Below the pieces are notes generated by a model. It made no database searches. It saw nothing but the letters and a program-made list of their open reading frames with translations, and had not been told where the DNA came from. A program made the translations under genes and the position numbers. A stretch of DNA of 10,662 bases from Candidatus Kaiserbacteria bacterium. Lineage in GTDB: Bacteria; Patescibacteriota; Minisyncoccia; Phycocordibacterales; UBA918. The stretch spans positions 1 to 10,662 of the forward strand of contig QKBW01000052.1 in NCBI GenBank assembly GCA_003245875.1, read 5' to 3'. The stretch's first letter is position 1; every line of letters starts with the position of its first letter. This document shows, piece by piece, positions 6,056 to 10,662 of this stretch.

Positions 6056-7996
6056 ATGACAGTAACAAACACTGCTTTTGCTAAGTTCGCTGTAGCGAGC
6101 GTAGCAGTAGCAATGATGTTCTCTGTTTTTGCTTCTTCAGCAAAGGCAGTGGACGTATCTACAATGTCACTCGATGAGCTTGTTGCATTGGTAGCTCAGC
6201 TCCAGGCACAGCTCGCAGGTGGCACAACTGCCTCAGCAAGTTGCGAGTCAATCGCAGCTCCATTGACTATCGGTTCAACCGGCGCATCTGTAACTATGCT
6301 CCAGAACCGTTTGATGGCTGATGGTCAGACAATTGCCGCTGGTGCAACCGGTTACTTCGGTGCCCAGACCCAGGCCGCTTTGGCAGCTTGGCAGGCAGCT
6401 CATGGTGTTACTCCAGCTGTAGGTTACTACGGCCCTATCACCAAGGCTGCTATGGACGCAGCTTGCGTTCCAGCAACTACCGGCTCAACATCAGGTTCAA
6501 CTGATACTTCATCAGATCTGACTGGTGGCGCTGGTTCTATCACAGATTCACAGCTCTTGAGCGATTACAGCAATGAGCAGGTTGGTGAAGGAGAGGATGA
6601 TGTTGCAGTTCTCGGTCTTGAGATCGAGCCAGCTGATTCTGATCTTGAGATCGCCGCTGTAAAGGTTGACTTCGACAAGGGTAGTAACCTCAACTCAAAC
6701 TTCGATAAGTACGCTTCTGAGGTATCTATCTGGGTTGATGGTGACGAGTACGCTCGCGTAGACGCTAGCGACTTCAACCGTGATAACAATTACGGTCGCA
6801 CTATCACTCTCGATAAGGGTGCTATCATCCGTGAGGGTGACAAGGGTAACATCGTAGTTAAGGTTTCAGGTATCTCAAATCTTGACTCTAATGACGAAGG
6901 TGACACCTGGGATGTATCTATCGATAGCTTGCGCTACCGTGATGCAACCGGTGCTACTGTTTCTGACACTGTTACCGGTATGAACACTGATCGTTCATTT
7001 ACTTTCGAGACCTTTGCAACTGCAAGTGATCTTGAGGTGAAGCTTGTAGCAGGTGATTCTTCAATCAACACTGCACAGACCATCGAGGTTTCTTCAACCA
7101 CCAAGACTTATGGTGTTGAGGTATTCTCATTCGGTGTGAATGTTACAGGTAGCCCAGTAATGGTTGACGACATCTATGTCGCTGCTACCACTACTACTCA
7201 GGTTATCAACAATGTGATCACTACTGCATACTTGTATGCTGACGGTGAGCGTGTTGGTTCAGAGAACATCACTTCAACCGAGCAGACCGATGGTTACATC
7301 CACTTCAGTGACTTGAATCTTGATCTTGATGAGGGTACTCACGACTTCGTTGTCGAGGTAGACTTCAACAAGGCTGATGGTTCTAACTACTCAAATGGTG
7401 AGACCCTCGGTATGGACGTTACCGCTGCCAACCGTGCTGACTGGTACGTTGAAGATGAGAATGGCGATCAGATCGCTACTACAGATATGACCGGTACCGT
7501 TTCAGGTGACGATCACACTCTGCGAACTCAGGGTCTTAACCTTGATCTCTCAAGTTCAACTACTGGTGAGACTTACAACTCAACCACGCCTGCAAGCAGC
7601 TATGGTACATTCACCATGGAAGTTGAGTTGATGGCTATCGGTGATACTATGTACGTACCACAGACTGTTTCAGCTTCTTCAACAGCTTCAACAACTGCTG
7701 GTCTTACATTCTACCTACAGGACTCTAATGGTTCTGCTTACACTTCAGGAACTACTACTCAGTCATTCACTCGCGTAAGCGGTGGTACTGTAGAAAGTTC
7801 AGGTCGTGTACGTATCGACGAGGGTCAGTCAGCCATCTTCAAGTTGGTTACTACTCTTGATCCTGCCGCTTCTGGCCAGTACCGAGCTCAGATCGTTTCA
7901 GCTGCATTCAACACAAGTGATGCTGCTGCTAACACTGCAGTCTTGGCTACCCCAGCTAGTGACTTCCAGTCTGGCTACCAGCTCATCAGTAACTAG
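6056..7996 (+). CDS. secreted S-layer-like surface protein with N-terminal peptidoglycan-binding domain
   Basis: A 646-residue protein with a Sec signal peptide (about 1-31, cut after SSAKA). A short helix follows (LDELVALVAQLQAQLAGG, 39-56), then a PG_binding_1-type domain (about 63-137: IGSTGASVTMLQNRL, then GYFGAQTQAALAAWQ and YYGPITKAAM). A Ser/Thr/Gly linker leads to about 480 residues of acidic, Thr-rich beta-type sequence. The only two cysteines, C63 and C137, bracket the peptidoglycan-binding domain and probably form a disulfide. There is no C-terminal sorting motif or membrane helix, so anchoring is probably through the N-terminal domain. Codon use is much more uniform than in the neighbours (GGT, GTT, CTT, TCA favoured), which suggests high expression. 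Single-gene unit: long structured upstream region, terminators at 8048 and 8106. The S-layer role is inferred. Confidence 0.85.
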   Translation: MTVTNTAFAKFAVASVAVAMMFSVFASSAKAVDVSTMSLDELVALVAQLQAQLAGGTTASASCESIAAPLTIGSTGASVTMLQNRLMADGQTIAAGATGYFGAQTQAALAAWQAAHGVTPAVGYYGPITKAAMDAACVPATTGSTSGSTDTSSDLTGGAGSITDSQLLSDYSNEQVGEGEDDVAVLGLEIEPADSDLEIAAVKVDFDKGSNLNSNFDKYASEVSIWVDGDEYARVDASDFNRDNNYGRTITLDKGAIIREGDKGNIVVKVSGISNLDSNDEGDTWDVSIDSLRYRDATGATVSDTVTGMNTDRSFTFETFATASDLEVKLVAGDSSINTAQTIEVSSTTKTYGVEVFSFGVNVTGSPVMVDDIYVAATTTTQVINNVITTAYLYADGERVGSENITSTEQTDGYIHFSDLNLDLDEGTHDFVVEVDFNKADGSNYSNGETLGMDVTAANRADWYVEDENGDQIATTDMTGTVSGDDHTLRTQGLNLDLSSSTTGETYNSTTPASSYGTFTMEVELMAIGDTMYVPQTVSASSTASTTAGLTFYLQDSNGSAYTSGTTTQSFTRVSGGTVESSGRVRIDEGQSAIFKLVTTLDPAASGQYRAQIVSAAFNTSDAAANTAVLATPASDFQSGYQLISN

Positions 7997-8047
7997 TTTC
8001 GGCTAGTCTGATAGGCGCACGAAAGGTTACAGTTTCGTGAAGCCATG

Positions 8048-8083
8048 ACAACAAAAAACTCCCTTCGGGGAGTTTTTTGTTGT
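8048..8083. terminator. intrinsic terminator of the surface-protein gene
   Basis: A 16-bp stem ACAACAAAAAACTCCC closes on a stable TTCG tetraloop, followed by GGGAGTTTTTTGTTGT. The T tract lies in the 3' arm. A smaller hairpin (CACGAAA 8018-8024 with TTTCGTG 8033-8039) precedes it. Ends transcription 50-90 nt after the stop at 7996. Confidence 0.9.
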
Positions 8084-8105
8084 CTGAGAAGAATAGTAAA
8101 AGGGG

Positions 8106-8138
8106 AGAAAGCCCGCGGCCTTTGGCCGCGGGCTTTCT
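8106..8138. terminator. second, GC-rich terminator hairpin
   Basis: A 15-bp perfect stem AGAAAGCCCGCGGCC closes on a TTT loop, with complement 8124-8138, then TGTTTCTG. Same design as the hairpin at 805-839. It backs up the terminator 23 nt upstream or insulates the small gene at 8160. The bases GGGGAGAAAGCC at 8102-8113 also occur at 5948-5959 in the upstream hairpin. Confidence 0.65.
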
Positions 8139-8144
8139 TGTTTC

Positions 8145-8153
8145 TGTTATACT
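8145..8153 (+). promoter_or_regulatory. extended -10 promoter giving a leaderless mRNA
   Basis: TGTTATACT is an extended -10 (TGn plus TATACT at 8148-8153). The ATG at 8160 lies 7 nt after the -10, where transcription should start, so the predicted mRNA has no leader. The -35 position falls inside the GC hairpin and does not match consensus. Confidence 0.6.
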
Positions 8154-8159
8154 AGCAGC

Positions 8160-8267
8160 ATGAAACTCTTTAATCGTACGTTCTATCGTTTTGTTGGTAG
8201 TTTTGTGGGGGTAGTGGTGGTGGCATTGTTACTTATCTTGGTGGTCGGTACGCTGCAGGGGAAATAG
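8160..8267 (+). CDS. 35-residue single-helix membrane peptide
   Basis: The frame from ATG 8160 to TAG 8265-8267 reads MKLFNRTFYRFVGSFVGVVV and continues VALLLILVVGTLQGK. A basic, aromatic N-terminus is followed by one strong membrane helix (about residues 12-30) and a short tail, with the N-terminus probably inside by the positive-inside rule. It has its own extended -10 promoter placed for leaderless transcription, and the stalk-operon promoter begins 28 nt after its stop. No family is recognisable at this length. Support comes from the promoter placement and the clean membrane-protein composition. A chance frame of 36 codons cannot be excluded. Confidence 0.55.
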   Translation: MKLFNRTFYRFVGSFVGVVVVALLLILVVGTLQGK

Positions 8268-8295
8268 CCGGTGCCCTTTTCTTTTTTGTTGATTC

Positions 8296-8304
8296 TGGTA
8301 TAGT
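8296..8304 (+). promoter_or_regulatory. extended -10 promoter of the rplJ-rplL operon
   Basis: TGGTATAGT is an extended -10 (TGn plus TATAGT at 8299-8304) with a weak -35 (CTTTTC). Transcription would begin near 8311, just before the L10 leader structure. Confidence 0.6.
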
Positions 8305-8310
8305 AGCACC

Positions 8311-8400
8311 CAACAGGCTCATGACAGCTGGTCGTTACTCGCAAAGGAGTGACAATAAAGGGAGGTTTCTCTCGCCGGCCGAGGTCCATCTAACTTTTTG
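8311..8400 (+). ncRNA. ribosomal protein L10 leader RNA
   Basis: The leader of rplJ folds on paper into a three-way junction. P1 is GCTGG (8327-8331) with CCGGC (8375-8379). P2 is GTTACTC (8334-8340) with GAGTGAC (8347-8353). P3 is GGGAG (8360-8364) with CTCTC (8369-8373). It is followed by GCCGAGGT (8379-8386, partly in P1), a piece I recall as conserved in L10 leaders. In this RNA family the L10-L12 complex binds the leader and represses its own operon. Position directly before rplJ and the fold agree. A covariance-model score was not available. Confidence 0.7.
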
Positions 8401-8413
8401 TGTTGGAGGTCGA

Positions 8414-8435
8414 GCCCGTTTTCGGGCCTGTTTTT
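8414..8435 (+). terminator. possible attenuator in the rplJ leader
   Basis: GCCCG-TTTT-CGGGC (8414-8427), then CTG and TTTTT (8431-8435), 23 nt before the rplJ start. A weak terminator here would allow L10-dependent attenuation, as in Bacillus-type leaders. GGCCGA just upstream (8377-8382) could pair with TCGGGCC (8422-8428, one bulge) as an antiterminator. The stem is only 5 bp, so this is tentative. Confidence 0.45.
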
Positions 8436-8457
8436 ATTCACGTTAAAGAAACACAAC

Positions 8458-8946
8458 GTGGCAATTACAAAAGCAAAAAAAGAAGAGATACTGACCAAAC
8501 TCGATGAGCTGAAGCAACATGCTGAATCTATCGTTTTTGTACACTTCAATAAGTTGTCAGGTGCAGACACTACTGCTATGCGCAAAGCTATGCGCGAGGT
8601 AGGCGTAGACTATCTGGTAGCGAAGAAGACACTTATCGCGCGCGCGTTTGCCGACACCTTTGAGGGCACCATGCCTGCATTGGAAGGCGAGATCGCTGTT
8701 GCGTATAGCGCTGACGCTATTGCTCCCGCACAAAATGTGAAGGAGTGGAGTGGTAAATTCAAAGACAGTATTTCTATCGTTGGTGGCGTATTCCAAGGCG
8801 TATACAAGGACCAAGCGGAGATGACCGAGATCGCGTCTATCCCGGCATTGCCTGTCCTTCGTGGTATGTTTGTCAATGTCATCAATTCACCAATCCAGGG
8901 TATGGCTATCGTCTTGAATGCCATCGCTGAAAAAAAGGAAGCATAA
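8458..8946 (+). CDS. rplJ: 50S ribosomal protein L10 (uL10)
   Basis: This protein anchors the L7/L12 stalk to the large ribosomal subunit. It has 162 residues, close to the usual 165. The start is a GTG at 8458 (read VAITKAKKEEILTKLDELKQ), which matches the family start. The longer open frame from 8398 runs through the leader hairpin and is rejected. Typical features are VFVHFNKLSGADTTAMRKAM near 27-46, VDYLVAKKTLIARAF and the C-terminal helix INSPIQGMAIVLNAIAEKKE that carries L12 dimers. The C-terminal helix is short. No Shine-Dalgarno sequence precedes the GTG; the leader just before it is AAAGAAACACAAC. rplL follows after 23 nt. Confidence 0.96.
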   Translation: MAITKAKKEEILTKLDELKQHAESIVFVHFNKLSGADTTAMRKAMREVGVDYLVAKKTLIARAFADTFEGTMPALEGEIAVAYSADAIAPAQNVKEWSGKFKDSISIVGGVFQGVYKDQAEMTEIASIPALPVLRGMFVNVINSPIQGMAIVLNAIAEKKEA

Positions 8947-8969
8947 TTAGTAACTGGTAATACAAAGAT

Positions 8970-9428
8970 ATGTCAGATGAAAAAGAAACAGTGGTAGCCG
9001 AAGAGGAGACCACGACTGAAGCAGCTGCAGAAGTAGCTACTGAGGAGGAGACGGTTGAGGTTCCTGCACAGTTCAAGGATATCGTCGAGAAGATCGAGCA
9101 GATGTCTGTATTGGAACTCCACGAGCTCGTAAAGGTATTTGAGAAGAAGTTTGGTGTGTCAGCTGCTGCTGTCGCTGTTGCTGGCCCTGCTGCTGGTGGT
9201 GACGCCGGTGAAGAGCAGACTGAGTTCACTGTTGAACTTACCGACGCTGGTGCACAGAAGATCGCTGTTATCAAGGTGATCAAGGAAGTACTTGGTCTTG
9301 GTCTTAAGGAGGCTAAGGACATGGTAGATGGCGCTCCTGATGTTGTGAAGGAGGGTATGAAGAAGGAAGACGCTGAGGCTCTGAAGGCAAAGCTCGAAGA
9401 GGCTGGCGCAAAGGTGACTTTGAAATAA
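8970..9428 (+). CDS. rplL: 50S ribosomal protein L7/L12 (bL12) with acidic N-terminal extension
   Basis: The stalk protein that recruits translation GTPases, present as dimers on L10. It has 152 residues against the usual 120-125. Residues 1-32 are an extra Glu/Thr/Ala-rich acidic stretch (MSDEKETVVAEEETTTEAAA...). The normal dimerisation domain follows at 33-63 (VEKIEQMSVLELHELVKVFE). The Ala/Gly hinge is 64-83. The C-terminal domain is 84-152, with KIAVIKVIKEVLGLGLKEAK and the ending EEAGAKVTLK. Translation of the second gene probably depends on rplJ, 23 nt upstream; no Shine-Dalgarno sequence is visible. Its 3' end is copied twice downstream, once inverted and once direct (see the insert after 9466). 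Confidence 0.97.
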   Translation: MSDEKETVVAEEETTTEAAAEVATEEETVEVPAQFKDIVEKIEQMSVLELHELVKVFEKKFGVSAAAVAVAGPAAGGDAGEEQTEFTVELTDAGAQKIAVIKVIKEVLGLGLKEAKDMVDGAPDVVKEGMKKEDAEALKAKLEEAGAKVTLK

Positions 9429-9465
9429 GCCGAATAAAAAAGCTGCTCTCACGGGCAGCTTTTTT
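9411..9465 (+). repeat. rplL 3' end plus terminator, left copy of a direct repeat
   Basis: Partner of 9711-9765. All matching blocks keep exactly 300 bp offset: AAGGT (9411/9711), an identical 22-nt block across the stop codon (9420-9441 / 9720-9741), CTGC (9443/9743) and GGGCAG (9453/9753). The terminator stem pair G9442-C9459 is A9742-T9759 in the other copy, a compensatory change. Confidence 0.75.
9436..9465 (+). terminator. intrinsic terminator of the rplJ-rplL operon
   Basis: AAAAAAGCTGC (9436-9446) pairs with GCAGCTTTTTT (9455-9465), with two more possible pairs (T-G and C-G) toward a TCAC loop. It begins 8 nt after the rplL stop. A related copy sits at exactly +300 bp. Confidence 0.9.
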
Positions 9466-9473
9466 AGTGGCTA

Positions 9474-9495
9474 TATTTCAATCACCTTTGCGCCA
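9474..9495 (-). repeat. inverted copy of the rplL 3' end
   Basis: On the - strand this reads TGGCGCAAAGGTGA (9495-9482), identical to 9404-9417 of rplL, followed by TTGAAATA (9481-9474), matching 9420-9427. Two bases between these blocks (CT in rplL) are missing. It forms the left boundary of the insert in opposite orientation. Confidence 0.65.
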
Positions 9496-9698
9496 GAGCC
9501 GCAGCGATGTGAGGTGAGAAAGTGTTACTACACTTTCGCAAGACTCATTGAGAATTTGTGCGAATACTTGGAGCAGGAATTCCAATGAGTAGACAGCTTC
9601 TGTAAGAAGGGACTTTATCCTGTCCCGACGAACCAGCGAGGCGGGGTCGACAACACTTACTAAAATAGGAGCGTAGCAAACTATTTTAGTTAGTGATT

Positions 9699-9728
9699 GG
9701 TGACGGAGCCAAGGTAATCTTGAAATAA
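9699..9728 (+). pseudogene. fragment of an L12 (rplL) 3' end
   Basis: In frame, GGT GAC GGA GCC AAG GTA ATC TTG AAA TAA encodes GDGAKVILK-stop, against GAKVTLK-stop in intact rplL, at exactly +300 bp. Three codon differences are silent (GGC/GGA, GCA/GCC, GTG/GTA) and one is Thr to Ile. Silent differences suggest that the copy derives from a coding L12 gene that had diverged under selection, rather than from recent decay of this one. There is no start or domain upstream. Confidence 0.55.
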
Positions 9729-9765
9729 GCCGAATAAAAAAACTGCCCAAATGGGCAGTTTTTGT
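9711..9765 (+). repeat. right copy of the rplL 3' end plus terminator direct repeat
   Basis: Partner of 9411-9465, offset exactly 300 bp, with 22 identical bases at 9720-9741. This copy follows the insert rather than a complete gene. Confidence 0.7.
9738..9763 (+). terminator. second rplL-type terminator
   Basis: AAAAACTGCCC (9738-9748), AAAT loop, GGGCAGTTTTT (9753-9763), then GTTTTT. It is homologous to the terminator at 9436-9465 but with paired changes that keep the stem, so it is probably still functional. Confidence 0.8.
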
Positions 9766-9776
9766 TTTTGGCTTGG

Positions 9777-9809
9777 AAAGCGGCGGGGCAAAGCCCCGCC
9801 GCTTTTTTT
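9777..9809. terminator. GC-rich intrinsic terminator hairpin
   Basis: AAAGCGGCGGGGC, AAA loop, GCCCCGCCGCTTT (9793-9805), then TTTT. A 13-bp perfect stem of the same design as the hairpins at 805-839 and 8106-8138. It follows the previous terminator by 13 nt and insulates the next gene. Confidence 0.75.
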
Positions 9810-9856
9810 ACAACACCGCTCCTTTTTTATGTCCAGAACTGTGGATTACCGCACTA

Positions 9857-9865
9857 TGGTATACT
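9857..9865 (+). promoter_or_regulatory. extended -10 promoter of the winged-helix/NTase-like gene
   Basis: TGGTATACT is an extended -10 (TGn plus TATACT at 9860-9865). No good -35 is seen. Transcription would start near 9872, leaving a short leader of about 17 nt without a Shine-Dalgarno sequence. Confidence 0.6.
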
Positions 9866-9888
9866 CTGTGCACTAACTGATTTGTTGT

Positions 9889-10524
9889 ATGGCCGATCCG
9901 CTTTCTATCTTGTTTGGGAGTCAAGCACGTGTAAAATTGCTCCGCTTTTTCCTCTTTAATCCTTCAAAGGATTTTTCGTTTGACGAGATCAGTCGTCGCG
10001 CCCGTTTGGTGCGCCGCACGGCACGTACGGAGGTGAATGCCTTAGAACGGGCGGGGGTCATTAAGAAGAAAGTGTTTTTCGAACAGTTGCCGGGTAATGA
10101 TAAAAAGACTCGCGTGCACGGTTACGCCCTTAATAAAGAGTTTCCGGAGCTACAAGCGTTGCAGACGTTTCTATTTGAGACGGCACCAATTGATGGCAAG
10201 AGTTTGTTAGCCTACTTGCGCAAGGCAGGTACGCTCGACTTTGTGGCGGTGGCGGGAGTGTTCGTGCGTGAGTTTGAACAAGACCTTGATGTATTGGTTG
10301 CCATGAAGAAGATATCACAGGCAAAAGTCGAGAATGCCATCCGAGCTTTGGAAGCAGAGATTGGTATGGAGGTGCGCTTTGCGGTGATGGACAGTGAAGA
10401 TTTGAAATATCGTGTTGGTATGAACGATAAGCTAACTCGCAATCTCTTTGACTATAAGCATCAGATCATTGTTGATCGTTTAGGCATTAAAGACGAGATA
10501 CACAAAGGCTCATATCGGGGATAG
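9889..10524 (+). CDS. winged-helix regulator with degenerate nucleotidyltransferase-like domain
   Basis: A 211-residue protein. Residues 1-75 are a winged helix-turn-helix: SILFGSQARVKLLRFFLFNP, then FSFDEISRRARLVRRTARTE and NALERAGVIKKK. After a helical link (PELQALQTFLFE), residues about 110-185 resemble an MNT/polymerase-beta-type nucleotidyltransferase fold: FVAVAGVFVREFEQDLDVLVA, then AIRALEAEIGMEVRFAVMDS. The usual GS...RG...SDIDLLV signature is only partly kept: the GS serine is gone (AGVF), and DLDVLV keeps two acidic residues. Catalysis therefore looks unlikely, and the domain probably senses or binds something. From memory, this wHTH-NTase pairing is widespread in Parcubacteria with no known function. 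Monocistronic, between a terminator and a hairpin. Confidence 0.8.
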   Translation: MADPLSILFGSQARVKLLRFFLFNPSKDFSFDEISRRARLVRRTARTEVNALERAGVIKKKVFFEQLPGNDKKTRVHGYALNKEFPELQALQTFLFETAPIDGKSLLAYLRKAGTLDFVAVAGVFVREFEQDLDVLVAMKKISQAKVENAIRALEAEIGMEVRFAVMDSEDLKYRVGMNDKLTRNLFDYKHQIIVDRLGIKDEIHKGSYRG

Positions 10525-10528
10525 AAGG

Positions 10529-10573
10529 AGGCAAACGGGCGGGAATGGCGAAGCCATCCCCGCCCGTTTGCCT
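10529..10573. terminator. two-part hairpin after the winged-helix/NTase-like gene
   Basis: AGGCAAACGGGCGGG (10529-10543) pairs fully with 10559-10573. After one mismatch, ATGGC-GAA-GCCAT (10545-10557) continues the stem. It begins 4 nt after the stop codon. No T tract follows on the + strand, so termination may be weak or factor-assisted. Its design recalls the hairpin at 5931-5986. Confidence 0.5.
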
Positions 10574-10633
10574 GTGTACAACCCTGTGCATAGACCCTGC
10601 ACGGAATAGGGTATAAATATCCAGAATAAACGC

Positions 10634-10661
10634 TTGACAATTATTTTGGTTCCTGTAAGAT
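10634..10661 (+). promoter_or_regulatory. promoter reading out of the right edge
   Basis: TTGACA at 10634-10639, a 16-nt spacer and TAAGAT at 10656-10661. The -35 is perfect consensus. The gene it drives lies beyond the window. The 60 bases before it hold only a 5-bp hairpin (GTGCA...TGCAC) and an AT-rich stretch. Confidence 0.55.
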
Positions 10662-10662
10662 A

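Larger units (their letters stand above)
9466..9741. mobile_element. hairpin-rich small insert behind rplL, probable non-autonomous element
   Basis: The insert is bounded by rplL 3'-end copies: inverted at 9474-9495, direct at 9711-9741. Between them lies a chain of hairpins: GAAAGTGT-TACT-ACACTTTC (9518-9537); ACTCATTG plus GAATT (9543-9556) pairing with AATTC and CAATGAGT (9578-9590); GGGAC with GTCCC (9609-9626); and CACTTACTAAAATAG (9654-9668) with 9681-9695, one mismatch in 15. It is too small for an integrase or transposase. A 90-codon minus-strand frame (9478-9750) spans it, but its peptide resembles nothing I know. A structured RNA or a MITE-like element integrated at the rplL 3' end are the main options. 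Mobility is inferred from structure only. Confidence 0.45.

Noticed and set aside
8398..8457. Longer N-terminus for L10
   Set aside because: It would run through the leader hairpin. The family start MAITKAKKEE corresponds to the GTG at 8458.
9478..9750. 90-codon minus-strand frame through the rplL-adjacent insert
   Set aside because: It spans a terminator and several hairpins. Part of the peptide (RRDRIKSLLTEAVYSLEFLL) looks helical, but I know no family. I kept the non-coding interpretation, pending a substitution test.
1..10662. CRISPR array, tRNA or rRNA genes
   Set aside because: No regularly spaced direct repeats and no cloverleaf or rRNA-like stretches were seen on either strand. The palindromes at 5436-6018 are not spaced repeats.

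Overview
The window looks like a chromosome segment of a Patescibacteria (Candidate Phyla Radiation) bacterium, most like Parcubacteria/Paceibacteria. The basis is the gene set and style, not a database search. It shows an ftsK / membrane-anchored Ig-like / recA cluster, a secreted surface protein with an N-terminal peptidoglycan-binding domain, a winged-helix protein fused to a degenerate nucleotidyltransferase-like domain, very compact gene spacing, almost no Shine-Dalgarno sequences, and many very regular GC-rich hairpins between genes. TAA, TAG and TGA all behave as stops.

Layout. 1-790 (+): the 3' part of an ECF-type sigma factor and a small membrane protein. They meet a convergent operon at a bidirectional terminator (805-839). 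847-4527 (-): ftsK, a one-pass Ig-like protein and recA, which join chromosome translocation, the cell surface and recombination in one transcript. The recA start overlaps the end of the Ig-like gene by 56 nt, and ftsK probably starts at a non-canonical AUU. 4528-4679: divergent control region with a consensus promoter for the next gene and a near-perfect 23-bp palindrome over its -10. 4680-5378 (+): a helical protein with a C-terminal winged helix. 5379-6055: an unusually long gene-poor region full of palindromes, ending in a strong two-part hairpin and a 14-bp palindrome touching the next start codon. 6056-7996 (+): large secreted S-layer-like protein with strong codon bias, followed by two hairpin terminators. 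8160-8267 (+): a 35-residue one-helix membrane protein that appears leaderless. 8299-9465 (+): ribosomal stalk operon rplJ-rplL, preceded by an L10-leader-type RNA and a possible attenuator and closed by a terminator. 9466-9776: a compact hairpin-rich insert bounded by copies of the rplL 3' end (one inverted, one direct at exactly 300 bp offset), with a second, covarying terminator. 9889-10524 (+): winged-helix/nucleotidyltransferase-like regulator. The window ends with a hairpin and a promoter that reads out of the right edge.

Most of the gene content is housekeeping (division, recombination, translation). The unusual content is in the spacers. The most striking item is the insert behind rplL, whose right boundary still encodes an L12-like C-terminus (GAKVILK, stop) with mostly silent changes from the intact gene. 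That pattern suggests a small element that integrated at the 3' end of rplL and displaced or duplicated that end. Second are the palindrome over the promoter of the winged-helix gene (possible autoregulation) and the palindrome array before the surface-protein gene.
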